A DNA stretch of 27,957 nt from Flavobacteriaceae bacterium (GTDB lineage Bacteria; Bacteroidota; Bacteroidia; Flavobacteriales; Flavobacteriaceae). The position numbers and the translations under genes were made by a program. A model generated the notes under the pieces. It saw only the letters and a program-made list of their open reading frames with translations. It had not been told where the DNA came from and made no database searches. Below, in pieces: positions 6,817 to 14,857 of this stretch; the first letter of the stretch is position 1; the number at the start of each line of letters is the position of its first letter. The DNA is taken from positions 1 to 27,957 of the forward strand of contig JABDMQ010000055.1 of assembly GCA_013001365.1 (NCBI GenBank), written 5' to 3'.

Positions 6817-9800
6817 TTATTGAATGACTCTTTTTGTCACACGTTTGGAGAACTGGTCTAGTGATTTATCAGAGCCAAGGTCGCAGGAATCTACACCCAA
6901 ATCTCGCCATGTTTTCTCACCAGAAGTTAGCAGAATCTTGATCTCCATTTGAGATTCACCTATCTCTGTGAATCCGATTTGCTCTATCAATAGGATCTTA
7001 CCGAATTTCTTCTTCATTGATTTCAAAATATTCGAAGGCGATATATTGGCAGACGAATCATAAATGATTGTTTTCACATCTACCTCTGCTACATCTAAAT
7101 CAAATTCAATGAATTCCTTAAGGTCCTTTAACAATCTTTTTTCTTCTTCACTTCCTTTTATTATGACAAGAGTTCTTTTACTATCAGCAAGTTCTTCTTC
7201 CTTCTTAAGTTTATTTCTCTTTTCCTCTTTAATTCTCTCCTCTGCCATACGAGCTTCCTTCTTCTCTTGCTCTTTTAATTGAGCGGCTATCCTTTTTTCT
7301 TCCTTGATTTTCTCAGCAGCTATCCTCTGTTCTTCTCGTTTTTGCTTGTTCAGTAAAAGGGCTTGTTCCTTTTTTTCTTCAGCAAGGCGTTTCTGCGCAA
7401 GACGCTTAGCTTCAAGAGCTTCTTCTTTTTCCTTTTTAATACGCCGTTCCTCTTCTAGTCTTTCCCTCTCTGCTAATCTTTGTTCCTCCTTACGCTGTTT
7501 TAATAGTTCATCTGCCAATCTTTTCTCTTCAATACGTTTTTCTTCTGCCAATCTTAGAGCCTCACGTTTCTGATCTTCCAATAACTTTGCCTGTTTTCTC
7601 TCTGCAGCTAACCTTGATTCTTCAGCCTTTTGTCTTTCTTGTTCAAGTCTTCTTTCTTCTTTTAATCTTGCCGCATTTTGTTCTGCTATTAGCTTTTCAT
7701 CATCCCGCTTTTTCTGTTCGGCAAGTCGCATCGCTTCTTTACCCTGTCTTTCTAGTTCCTCAGCTTGCTTCCGCTCTTCCAATTGCCTGACCTTCTCCAA
7801 TTCTTCTAACTCCCTTCGTTCTTCTGCCAATCTCAATGCTTCACGCTGCGACTCTGCTAACTTGATTCGCTCCTTTTCCTTTTCTAATTCTGCTAGTCTC
7901 CGAGCTTCCTTTCTTTGTTTTTCTAATTCCGCAGCTTGTATACGTTCTTGCTCACGCTTTTGCTCTGCAAGAAGTCTTTCTTCTTTTCTTCGAGCTTCTT
8001 GCTCCTCCTGGATCATACGCTGCTCCTCAAGCTTCTTTGCCTCGGCCATTCGTCGTGCTTCCCTTTGCTCCTCTGCAAGGGCTTCAGCTCGCTCTTTCTC
8101 TAATCTTAATTGTTCGGCTTTACGCTGCTCCAATGCTACTCGTTCTGCTACGCGTTTTTGTTCATCCAATATTTCAGCCTGACGACGTTCTTCGGCCAAG
8201 CGTTCTTCTTCTTTTTTCTTCTCAAGCTCTGTAAGTCTCAACGCTTCCTTTCTCTGTGCCTCTAGTTGCAAAGCCCGTTTCTGTTCTTCAAGTTTCTTTG
8301 CCTCGGCCAATCGTCGTGCTTCCCTTTGCTCCTCTGCAAGAGCTTCAGCACGCTCTTTCTCCAATCTTAATTGTTCGGCTTTACGTTCTTGAGCTGCTAA
8401 ACGATCTGCCTTGTTTTGTTGTCTCAGTTTTAAGGCTGCTTGTCTTGCTTCCTCTTTCTTCTCGGTCTCAGCCAATCGTAAGGTTTCACGCTCCTTTTTA
8501 GCCTTTAACCTTGCCTTACGCTGCTCTTCAAGTCTTCTTGCTTGAGCTAACAAACGAGCTTCTCTTTCTTCGTCTGCTTTTGTTTTAGCATTCTCCCTAT
8601 TTGGTCCTTCCGGTTCGACACGCCGGTTTTGTGCTACAGGAAAGTTTTTCTCAAGTTTATCATCTTGAATCCCTTTCTTAGCTTCAGGTTTCTGTATATT
8701 AGTCAATCCAGTATTCTCCTGCTGGGTTAGTTCTTCCACTTCATCAGGTATAGTAGGTTCATCTCTTTTAACGGTGGCATCCTCTTCCCTTGTGCGCTTT
8801 TCAAGATCACGTTGAGCTAACTTTGCTTTTCTAAGTTCTTCCCTTAATTGCTTTGCTTTTTCTATTCGTTCTTGGGCCTTTAAACGTTGCTCTTCTCTTT
8901 CTTTGGCCTTTAATTCTGCTGCTATTCTTCGTTCTTCAAGCAAGATTGCCCGTTCCTGATCATCTGCTTGCCTGACCATTCGCATTGCATTAGTGGATTC
9001 TTTTTTAATTGCTTTTCTTTTTTCTTCTACTTCAGCAAATCGTGCTTCCTTTTGCGCAAGAAGTTCGGCCTCTTTTCTTTTTCTCTCGTTAATCTTTGCA
9101 GTATAGGTTTCAGCAATTTGTTGACGCTTTATGACCTTGTCTTCTATCTTTAGCAAAACACTAGAAGATTGCACGGCAATTCTTGATTTCTCTTTTTGTG
9201 CTTGTAATTGGACACGGAGTTTATTCTCGGCCAAGGTTCTTCTGGTATCTTCTTCCTCCTGCATTCTTTTTGCTTCGCGTATTTCCCTGCTTAGCTTTTC
9301 CAATTCTGAAACTGAAGAATCACCTTCCAATTTGATCATGGCTTTATTAGAGTCACTCAGCAATGCTGCTTGACCCAATGTGTTCTTGACAATACGTTCA
9401 GAGAATTCCAAAACAGATTGAGTGCTCTCGATATCACATCGCTCCTGGGTTATACCTAATAATTTTGAATTCTTGGGCTCCGCTTTGTAAGATCGTATTT
9501 GATAAGTGCTGAGGGAAGTCCCGAATGATTGCTCTTTAAGATCGATTATGATAACATAATTAAAACCACTGCTTGTGGCTTTATCGAATTCATTCTCGGG
9601 TTGCCATCTTTCGTAAGGCCGATATACCTTAAAATCAGTTTCAATTCCGTTTTCACGGAAATCTTCTTCAAGAGCAAATCTTAAATTCGCAATATTCTCT
9701 TCGAATCCTTCTAAACTCAAAACAATATAGGCCTTGGGATTCGGCACTATCAACTCACCATATGAAATAATGAATGCATTGCATGTTAAAAACGAAGAAG

Positions 9801-9834
9801 CAATGAAAGTACAGATTACTAGTAGTGACCTCAT
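6817..9834 (-). CDS. Giant exported rod protein: domain - charged helix - domain
   Basis: I do not recognise a named family. Of its 1005 residues, 1-20 form a signal peptide (MRSLLVICTFIASSFLTCNA). Residues 34-158 are a copy of the array's alpha/beta domain (KAYIVLSLEG, FNYVIIIDLKE, TYQIRSY, Cys133). Residues of about 174-885 are almost uninterrupted charged helix rich in R, E, K, A, L and Q, with recurring RLAEE / EARRLAE / LEEQ units and a proline-containing break around residues 350-415. Residues 886-1005 are a second copy of the domain (KRTLVIIKGS, KILLIEQIGF, WRDLGVDSCD). The rod resembles coiled coils or single alpha-helices such as TolA domain II in composition only. It follows the 776-aa lipoprotein gene after 45 bp on the same strand and is its paralog. 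It probably acts in the periplasm as a scaffold; that is inference. Confidence 0.85.
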   Translation of the reverse strand: MRSLLVICTFIASSFLTCNAFIISYGELIVPNPKAYIVLSLEGFEENIANLRFALEEDFRENGIETDFKVYRPYERWQPENEFDKATSSGFNYVIIIDLKEQSFGTSLSTYQIRSYKAEPKNSKLLGITQERCDIESTQSVLEFSERIVKNTLGQAALLSDSNKAMIKLEGDSSVSELEKLSREIREAKRMQEEEDTRRTLAENKLRVQLQAQKEKSRIAVQSSSVLLKIEDKVIKRQQIAETYTAKINERKRKEAELLAQKEARFAEVEEKRKAIKKESTNAMRMVRQADDQERAILLEERRIAAELKAKEREEQRLKAQERIEKAKQLREELRKAKLAQRDLEKRTREEDATVKRDEPTIPDEVEELTQQENTGLTNIQKPEAKKGIQDDKLEKNFPVAQNRRVEPEGPNRENAKTKADEEREARLLAQARRLEEQRKARLKAKKERETLRLAETEKKEEARQAALKLRQQNKADRLAAQERKAEQLRLEKERAEALAEEQREARRLAEAKKLEEQKRALQLEAQRKEALRLTELEKKKEEERLAEERRQAEILDEQKRVAERVALEQRKAEQLRLEKERAEALAEEQREARRMAEAKKLEEQRMIQEEQEARRKEERLLAEQKREQERIQAAELEKQRKEARRLAELEKEKERIKLAESQREALRLAEERRELEELEKVRQLEERKQAEELERQGKEAMRLAEQKKRDDEKLIAEQNAARLKEERRLEQERQKAEESRLAAERKQAKLLEDQKREALRLAEEKRIEEKRLADELLKQRKEEQRLAERERLEEERRIKKEKEEALEAKRLAQKRLAEEKKEQALLLNKQKREEQRIAAEKIKEEKRIAAQLKEQEKKEARMAEERIKEEKRNKLKKEEELADSKRTLVIIKGSEEEKRLLKDLKEFIEFDLDVAEVDVKTIIYDSSANISPSNILKSMKKKFGKILLIEQIGFTEIGESQMEIKILLTSGEKTWRDLGVDSCDLGSDKSLDQFSKRVTKRVIQ
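8027..8385 (-). repeat. Recent internal tandem duplication inside the rod of the 1005-aa protein
   Basis: Two 98-bp stretches, 8027-8124 and 8288-8385, are offset by 261 bp (87 codons) and differ at only about five or six positions by eye. They encode the same helical unit, containing LRLEKERAEALAEEQREARR, in frame. The rest of the rod is similar only at protein level, so this copy is recent. Confidence 0.75.
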
Positions 9835-9879
9835 AATTAGGGAAAAGGGAAACTAAGGTATGAAAAAGTCACCAAAAAC

Positions 9880-12210
9880 CTAGTTTGAAAGATGTACGGT
9901 TATTTTTTTCGATAACTGTTTCAAATCTGCCTTTGAACCAAGGTCAAATGCTTGAGAAAGAACCTCTTGCCAATCCTCATTGGATTGACTATCCATTATC
10001 TTGACTTGATATGTTGATTTTCCTTCGCTAACATAATCCTTTTGATCAATAAGAATTACCGTATTATGCTCTTCAGAAACAATTGGTAGGACATCTCCAA
10101 GAGAAACGGATCGGCTAGGCTCGAAAATAACTGTGCTTGCCTTTGCCTTGGCAAACATGAAATCAAATTCGATGTGGTCTTCAAGGTCTTCAAATTGTTT
10201 CTTGTTTTCTTCCTTGCCTCTTATGATCACGAAGGCATTGACTTTTTTTGATGTAGATGCTGATTGAGGCTTTTTCTCCTGTGCCTTGGATTTTTTCTTG
10301 GATTTTTTGCTTCTTTTTTCAGCCAATTTCTCAGCTTCCTCTTTTTGTTGTGCCAATAATTCTGCTTGGCGACGTTCTTCAGCTAGACGGTCCTGCTCCT
10401 TCTTCTTCTCTTGTTCGACAATCCTAAGGGCCTCTTTACGTTGTGATTCTAGCTCTTTTTCTTCAGCCATTCTTTGCGCTTCCTGCTCCTGTTCCAGTCT
10501 TAATTGATCCGATTTCTTCTTCTCTTCAGCCAAGCGCAATGATTCCAGGCGCTGCTTCTCTAATTCTTCTGCCTTACGCAATTCTTCTTTCTCTTGTTGG
10601 GCAAGTAATTCTGCTTGACGGCGTTCTTCGTCCAATCGAGCCTGCTCTTGCTTCTTTTGTAAGTCTGCAAGCCTTAATGCTTCTATTCTTTCTTCTTCAA
10701 GACGTTTCTCTTCAAGTTGCTTATCCAAAGCTTCTTGAATCCTTTTTTGTTCAGCTAGGCGCTCTGCTTCAGCCTTTTCGGTCTCTTCCTGGCTTTGCAA
10801 TTCTGCCAAACGTAATTCTGCTTGCCGCTTCTCTTCTTGAATTTTATTTTTGCGCTCCTCTTCAAGTCGCAAAGTTTCCTGCTCTCGTGCTAGCCGTTTG
10901 GCATTTCGCTCTTCTTTGGCCAGAGCCTCTGCACGTTCTTTCTCGATCTTGTCCTGTTGTTTCTTTTCTTGTTGTAGCTCTTCTTCGCGACGTCTCTCCT
11001 CTTCTATTTTTGCAGCTGCCAATCTTTCGGCCTCTTTTTGTTGTTGCACCAAAGCCTCTGCTTGACGTCTCTCCTCAGCCACTTTATCCTTGATTCTTTG
11101 AAGGTCTTCTTCCGCTAGACGTTCTTTTTCTTTTCGTTCTGCTTCTAATTCCTCCCTTAATCTCTTCTGCTCGGTTCTTTTTAATTCTGCAAGCCTTCTT
11201 CTTTCTTCCTTTCTTTCCTCCAATGCTTCTTTAGCAGCTAGCCTTTGTGCCTCTCTTTCTTCTGCTTGTCGACGCTTGGTTTCTTCTCTAATACTTAAAC
11301 GCTCTTCTCTGGTCAGTTCTTTCGGTTCTTCAACGACTGGCTGAGGATTTTTCAATGCTTCTTCAGCTTCCATTGCCTCCCGCTGTTCGATCTCTGCTTT
11401 TTTTGCAGCATAAGTCTCTGCAATTTCTCTTTGTCGTTGTTTCTTCCTCAAAGTGGCTTCTTCGGCTTCTATTTGAGCTATACGCGTCTTCTCCTTCTGG
11501 GCTTCAATTTCTAGCTTGAGCATATTCTCTAATCTATCTCTCTCCTGCTGGGCAACTTTTGTTCTTTTCTTCTCCGCGTCAAGTTCCTTTCTTAGCATTT
11601 CAATTTGCACTATCAAATCGTTGGAAGCCTCGGCATCATTTACTTGGACTGATTCCTTTGTGTCTGCTAGTGATTCGTCATACTCAAAATCATGATTCTT
11701 GAAAACGGCAGAGTTGCCTACGATGCTTCGTATCACTTCCCTTGAGAATTTCTGTACCGATGGCTCTACTGATAGATTACAGGTAGATTGCCCTAAATCC
11801 AGCCAATTAGGATTTGGGGATTTTACATGATAGGATCGTATTTGGTATTTTCCACCTACCTGGGTCTGATTGTCGATGGTGAATTTAGCAATCTGATCTA
11901 TTAGTATAATATAATCATACTGCCCATCATAAGCAGAATTATAGATCTCTGTTTGATTCCATGACTGTTTAGCCCTATATAAGGCGAAATTGGTCATGAC
12001 ATTATTCTCTTGAAAGTCGGCTGAAAGTATATTTCTTACCCTTTGGACATTAGAAGGTCCACCTTCAGAACGTATGACAACATATGCTTTACGTGACGGA
12101 AAATTAGAAGTGGCACCATTTTCAACTGTAGGTAATTTTGCCCCTCCACAACTCATTAATAAGGCTAAAAAAAACGTAATTATTAAGCCCCTCGATCTTA
12201 AAAAAAACAT
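9880..12210 (-). CDS. Lipoprotein rod: domain - charged helix - domain
   Basis: I do not recognise a named family. It has 776 residues. The N-terminus MFFLRSRGLIITFFLALLMS followed by Cys21 is a lipoprotein signal (lipobox L-M-S-C). The residues after Cys (GGAKLPTVE) lack the acidic cluster of the Bacteroidota surface-export signal, so the lipid anchor probably leaves the protein facing the periplasm. Residues 41-166 are a copy of the array domain (KAYVVIRSEG, YDYIILIDQIAKF, GGKYQIRSYHV, Cys144). About 199-655 is a charged R/E/K/A/Q-rich helical rod. Residues 657-776 are a second copy (NAFVIIRGKE, NTVILIDQKDY, TYQVKIMD), with Phe where other copies have Cys. The start codon overlaps the serS stop (TAATG), implying translational coupling to serS. 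Confidence 0.86.
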   Translation of the reverse strand: MFFLRSRGLIITFFLALLMSCGGAKLPTVENGATSNFPSRKAYVVIRSEGGPSNVQRVRNILSADFQENNVMTNFALYRAKQSWNQTEIYNSAYDGQYDYIILIDQIAKFTIDNQTQVGGKYQIRSYHVKSPNPNWLDLGQSTCNLSVEPSVQKFSREVIRSIVGNSAVFKNHDFEYDESLADTKESVQVNDAEASNDLIVQIEMLRKELDAEKKRTKVAQQERDRLENMLKLEIEAQKEKTRIAQIEAEEATLRKKQRQREIAETYAAKKAEIEQREAMEAEEALKNPQPVVEEPKELTREERLSIREETKRRQAEEREAQRLAAKEALEERKEERRRLAELKRTEQKRLREELEAERKEKERLAEEDLQRIKDKVAEERRQAEALVQQQKEAERLAAAKIEEERRREEELQQEKKQQDKIEKERAEALAKEERNAKRLAREQETLRLEEERKNKIQEEKRQAELRLAELQSQEETEKAEAERLAEQKRIQEALDKQLEEKRLEEERIEALRLADLQKKQEQARLDEERRQAELLAQQEKEELRKAEELEKQRLESLRLAEEKKKSDQLRLEQEQEAQRMAEEKELESQRKEALRIVEQEKKKEQDRLAEERRQAELLAQQKEEAEKLAEKRSKKSKKKSKAQEKKPQSASTSKKVNAFVIIRGKEENKKQFEDLEDHIEFDFMFAKAKASTVIFEPSRSVSLGDVLPIVSEEHNTVILIDQKDYVSEGKSTYQVKIMDSQSNEDWQEVLSQAFDLGSKADLKQLSKKITVHLSN

Positions 12211-13481
12211 TATTCGATAGTTTTGAAACCTGCGTAAGGTACTAAAACTTCTGGAACTTCAATATTTTTCTCAGTTTGGTAATTTTCAAGAATGCCTGCA
12301 AGCACCCTAGGCAGGGCCAAAGAACTCCCATTCAATGTATGGGCTAATAGATTTTTTCCATCCTTGTTCTTAAAACGTAATTTCAATCTATTGGCTTGAT
12401 ATGCCTCAAAATTAGAAACAGAACTTATTTCCAACCATCGGTCCTGGGCCGTTGAGAATACTTCAAAATCATAGGTCAAGGCTGAAGTGAACCCGAGGTC
12501 GCCACCACAAAGGCGCAAAATGCGATAAGGCAACTTCAATTCATCTAAAATACCTTTAACATGCTCGACCATGTTATCCAAGGCTTTATAGGAATTGTCA
12601 GGATGCTCCACCCTGATGATCTCTACCTTATCGAACTGATGCAATCTGTTGAGTCCTCGAACATGGGCACCATAACTTCCTGCTTCTCTTCTAAAACAAG
12701 GTGTATACCCAGTAATGGTCTTAGGAAGGTCTTTTTCGTCAAGCACAACGTTCCTGAAGATATTGGTGGCAGGAACTTCAGCTGTTGGAATTAAATACAG
12801 ATTATCCTCCGTGACATGATACATCTGGCCCTCTTTATCTGGCAACTGTCCAGTGCCAAAACCAGACTCTTCGTTTACCAAATGAGGTACTTGGTATTCC
12901 GTGTATCCTGCTTCCGTATTCTTATCTAGGAAATAAGTGATCAAGGCACGTTGTAATCGTGCACCTTTACCTTTATAGACCGGAAATCCTGCTCCGGTGA
13001 TCTTGTTGCCCAGTTCAAAATCTATAATGTCATATTTCTTCGCCAATTCCCAATGCGGTAATGCATTAGCGCCTAGTTCTGGTATATCGCCTTTCCTGAA
13101 TACTTCTTCATTATCGTCTTCGGTATTGCCTTCCGGAACAGAATCGTGTGGAATATTAGGAATAGTATATAACAGTTCATTAAGTGCCTGTATCTTGTCT
13201 CCAAGGATCTCACTAAGTGCCTTCGATTCTTCTTTTAATTGACTTGTTCTGTCCTTAAGTAAATTGGCCTTCTGAGCTTCGCCATTTTTAAAAAGAATCC
13301 CGATCTCCTTGGATAATTTATTGGATTCTGCTAACACAGTATCAAGCTTGGCTTGCGTTTTACGCCTGTCTTCATCCAAATTTATGATATCATCAATGGA
13401 TTTTGATGCATCAAGATTACGTTTTTGCAATCTTTTAAGGACCAATTCCTTGTTCTCCCTAATAAATGGTACCTGTAGCAT
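12210..13481 (-). CDS. serS: Serine--tRNA ligase
   Basis: A 423-residue cytoplasmic class II aminoacyl-tRNA synthetase, which charges tRNA-Ser (and the selenocysteine tRNA where present) with serine via seryl-adenylate. The N-terminal antiparallel coiled-coil arm that grips the tRNA long arm covers about residues 28-105. The catalytic core shows TAEV (233-236), motif 2 FRREAGSYG (263-271) and motif 3 NGSSLALPRVLAGILENYQ (384-402). Length is normal. It follows the HTTM gene after 62 bp, where a TAnnTTTG box suggests its own promoter. The last base pair of its stop is shared with the start of the 776-aa lipoprotein gene, so this housekeeping gene probably drives expression of the novel array. 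Confidence 0.97.
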   Translation of the reverse strand: MLQVPFIRENKELVLKRLQKRNLDASKSIDDIINLDEDRRKTQAKLDTVLAESNKLSKEIGILFKNGEAQKANLLKDRTSQLKEESKALSEILGDKIQALNELLYTIPNIPHDSVPEGNTEDDNEEVFRKGDIPELGANALPHWELAKKYDIIDFELGNKITGAGFPVYKGKGARLQRALITYFLDKNTEAGYTEYQVPHLVNEESGFGTGQLPDKEGQMYHVTEDNLYLIPTAEVPATNIFRNVVLDEKDLPKTITGYTPCFRREAGSYGAHVRGLNRLHQFDKVEIIRVEHPDNSYKALDNMVEHVKGILDELKLPYRILRLCGGDLGFTSALTYDFEVFSTAQDRWLEISSVSNFEAYQANRLKLRFKNKDGKNLLAHTLNGSSLALPRVLAGILENYQTEKNIEVPEVLVPYAGFKTIE

Positions 13482-13500
13482 GTTTTGAAATATAGAAAGG

Positions 13501-13508
13501 CAAAATTA
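13501..13508 (-). promoter_or_regulatory. Candidate -7 promoter box upstream of serS
   Basis: The minus strand reads TAATTTTG, a full match to the Bacteroidota TAnnTTTG box, about 20 bases before the serS ATG (13481). A good TTG box at the expected 17-23 bp distance is missing, so the call is tentative. If real, it gives serS and the following array a promoter separate from ribF. Confidence 0.4.
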
Positions 13509-13543
13509 TAAAAGATCTTGAATAAAGACTTACTAATCTGCAG

Positions 13544-14857
13544 TTATTCTGAAGGTAAGATCCATTCGCTATGCCTTAATGCATCCCATTCAACTGCTGC
13601 CAAGTCTACTTCCGAATCGATGAATGGTTTGTACTCTTTGCCATTAATGCTCAAGTTACCACTAACAAAGACCGAAATGTCCTTACCTTCCTTGGCATAT
13701 TCTCTCTTTAAATGTTGAGCAAACTGCCAAATGACATCGGGTTTTGTAGTGGCAATTCGTTTTTGTTTGGGAGATAGGTAATTATTTAAATTAACATCGG
13801 TTTTCTCTCCTGTTTGCTTATCGATAAGCCTATAATTCGTCAACCCATGTTTTGATCGAAGCATCATCCTCCAAGACAGTCGATGGCCTTCTTCTGTCCA
13901 TAACACATCTCCCTTTATGAACCAATGCCTAATCGGAAGTGCTAGTTGAATCATAAAATATACTGATGCTGCTAAAAGAAAAATCTTTCTGTTTTTAGGC
14001 AACGATAAACTTTCAGCATCGTAGAATTGCTTTTTCTTCAAGAATATTCTTTGAATTGTTTTTGGCTCAAAGAAGAACAAGGTAAAGGCCAGGGACAAAT
14101 AAGGGAAAATGCCTATTTGGAATACAAAAGAATTGAAAAGATGAAAAAATATGGATGCAATAAATGCCCATTTCCTCGTTGGTTTCCATAATAAAGCAGG
14201 GACAATAAGCAAATCAAATAGAATACCAGCATAGGTAAGCAAATAATGAAGCCATCGCTGTTGCAATAATTCTCCAATAAGAAAATAATCTTTTTTGGAG
14301 GCCATTAAGTTCTTGGCAACCGTTAAGTCCAACCAATCCGGATACATCTTAGCAACTGAAGCATAAGTATATACAATGAATAGCTGCAGGACAATGATCC
14401 ATTTGCACCAACTTGGCATGAATTCTTGCCTAATATTCGGATTCTTTTGCGCGTCAATTGAATACAGGCTGTTAGCTGGCAAAAGAGCCATAATACCTGA
14501 AATAAGAATCAATAAATAATAGTGATTGTTATACGAGGCCTTTTGCATGAAATAGCTGCCTGCCCACAGAATTGTGAAAGCAATCATCGCAAATCTATAT
14601 TTATAACCTAGCATGACCATTAGGCCAAGTAATCCCATCAACAAATAGTAGAAGTACATCCCATTGCCTGGTAATGGTTGAAGCCATTCAAATCCAATAA
14701 AGGAAAATGTAAATTCAGGTTCGATAAGTGTTCGTTTCACCCATCCTGTTAAGATTGCTCCTACAGATTCCAGGATCAGCAATAGACCGAATATGACCCT
14801 AAAAACTATAAGTGCACTATTATCTATTTTCTTGAAAAGTAATTCGCTAAGAGGCAT
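13544..14857 (-). CDS. HTTM domain membrane protein, vitamin K-dependent gamma-carboxylase homologue
   Basis: A 437-residue protein with about eight hydrophobic helices in the first 310 residues and a soluble C-terminal part, the layout of bacterial HTTM / VKGC-like proteins. The family stretch YASVAKMYPDWL (about 165-176) aligns with the region of human gamma-glutamyl carboxylase that carries the active-site base Lys218, and a lysine (Lys170) is present at the matching place. The segment EEGHRLSWRMMLRSKHG (around residue 330) is also typical of the family. The human enzyme carboxylates glutamate using reduced vitamin K; the bacterial substrate is unknown, and menaquinol could be the cofactor (inference). 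The start overlaps the ribF stop by 11 bp, so the two are cotranscribed. Confidence 0.85.
   Translation of the reverse strand: MPLSELLFKKIDNSALIVFRVIFGLLLILESVGAILTGWVKRTLIEPEFTFSFIGFEWLQPLPGNGMYFYYLLMGLLGLMVMLGYKYRFAMIAFTILWAGSYFMQKASYNNHYYLLILISGIMALLPANSLYSIDAQKNPNIRQEFMPSWCKWIIVLQLFIVYTYASVAKMYPDWLDLTVAKNLMASKKDYFLIGELLQQRWLHYLLTYAGILFDLLIVPALLWKPTRKWAFIASIFFHLFNSFVFQIGIFPYLSLAFTLFFFEPKTIQRIFLKKKQFYDAESLSLPKNRKIFLLAASVYFMIQLALPIRHWFIKGDVLWTEEGHRLSWRMMLRSKHGLTNYRLIDKQTGEKTDVNLNNYLSPKQKRIATTKPDVIWQFAQHLKREYAKEGKDISVFVSGNLSINGKEYKPFIDSEVDLAAVEWDALRHSEWILPSE

Noticed and set aside
10443..11093. A 216-codon plus-strand open frame, and several others, opposite the rod genes
   Set aside because: They lie antisense to the charged-helix regions of the two large proteins. 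The biased R/E/K/A codons leave few stops in the opposite strand, and the products are low-complexity Leu/Ser/Phe strings with no signal or domain.
6817..12210. TolA or translation initiation factor IF-2 as identity of the rod proteins
   Set aside because: The charged helix resembles them in composition only. The signal peptides or lipobox and the paired end domains do not match either family, and no GTPase or TolA C-terminal domain is present.
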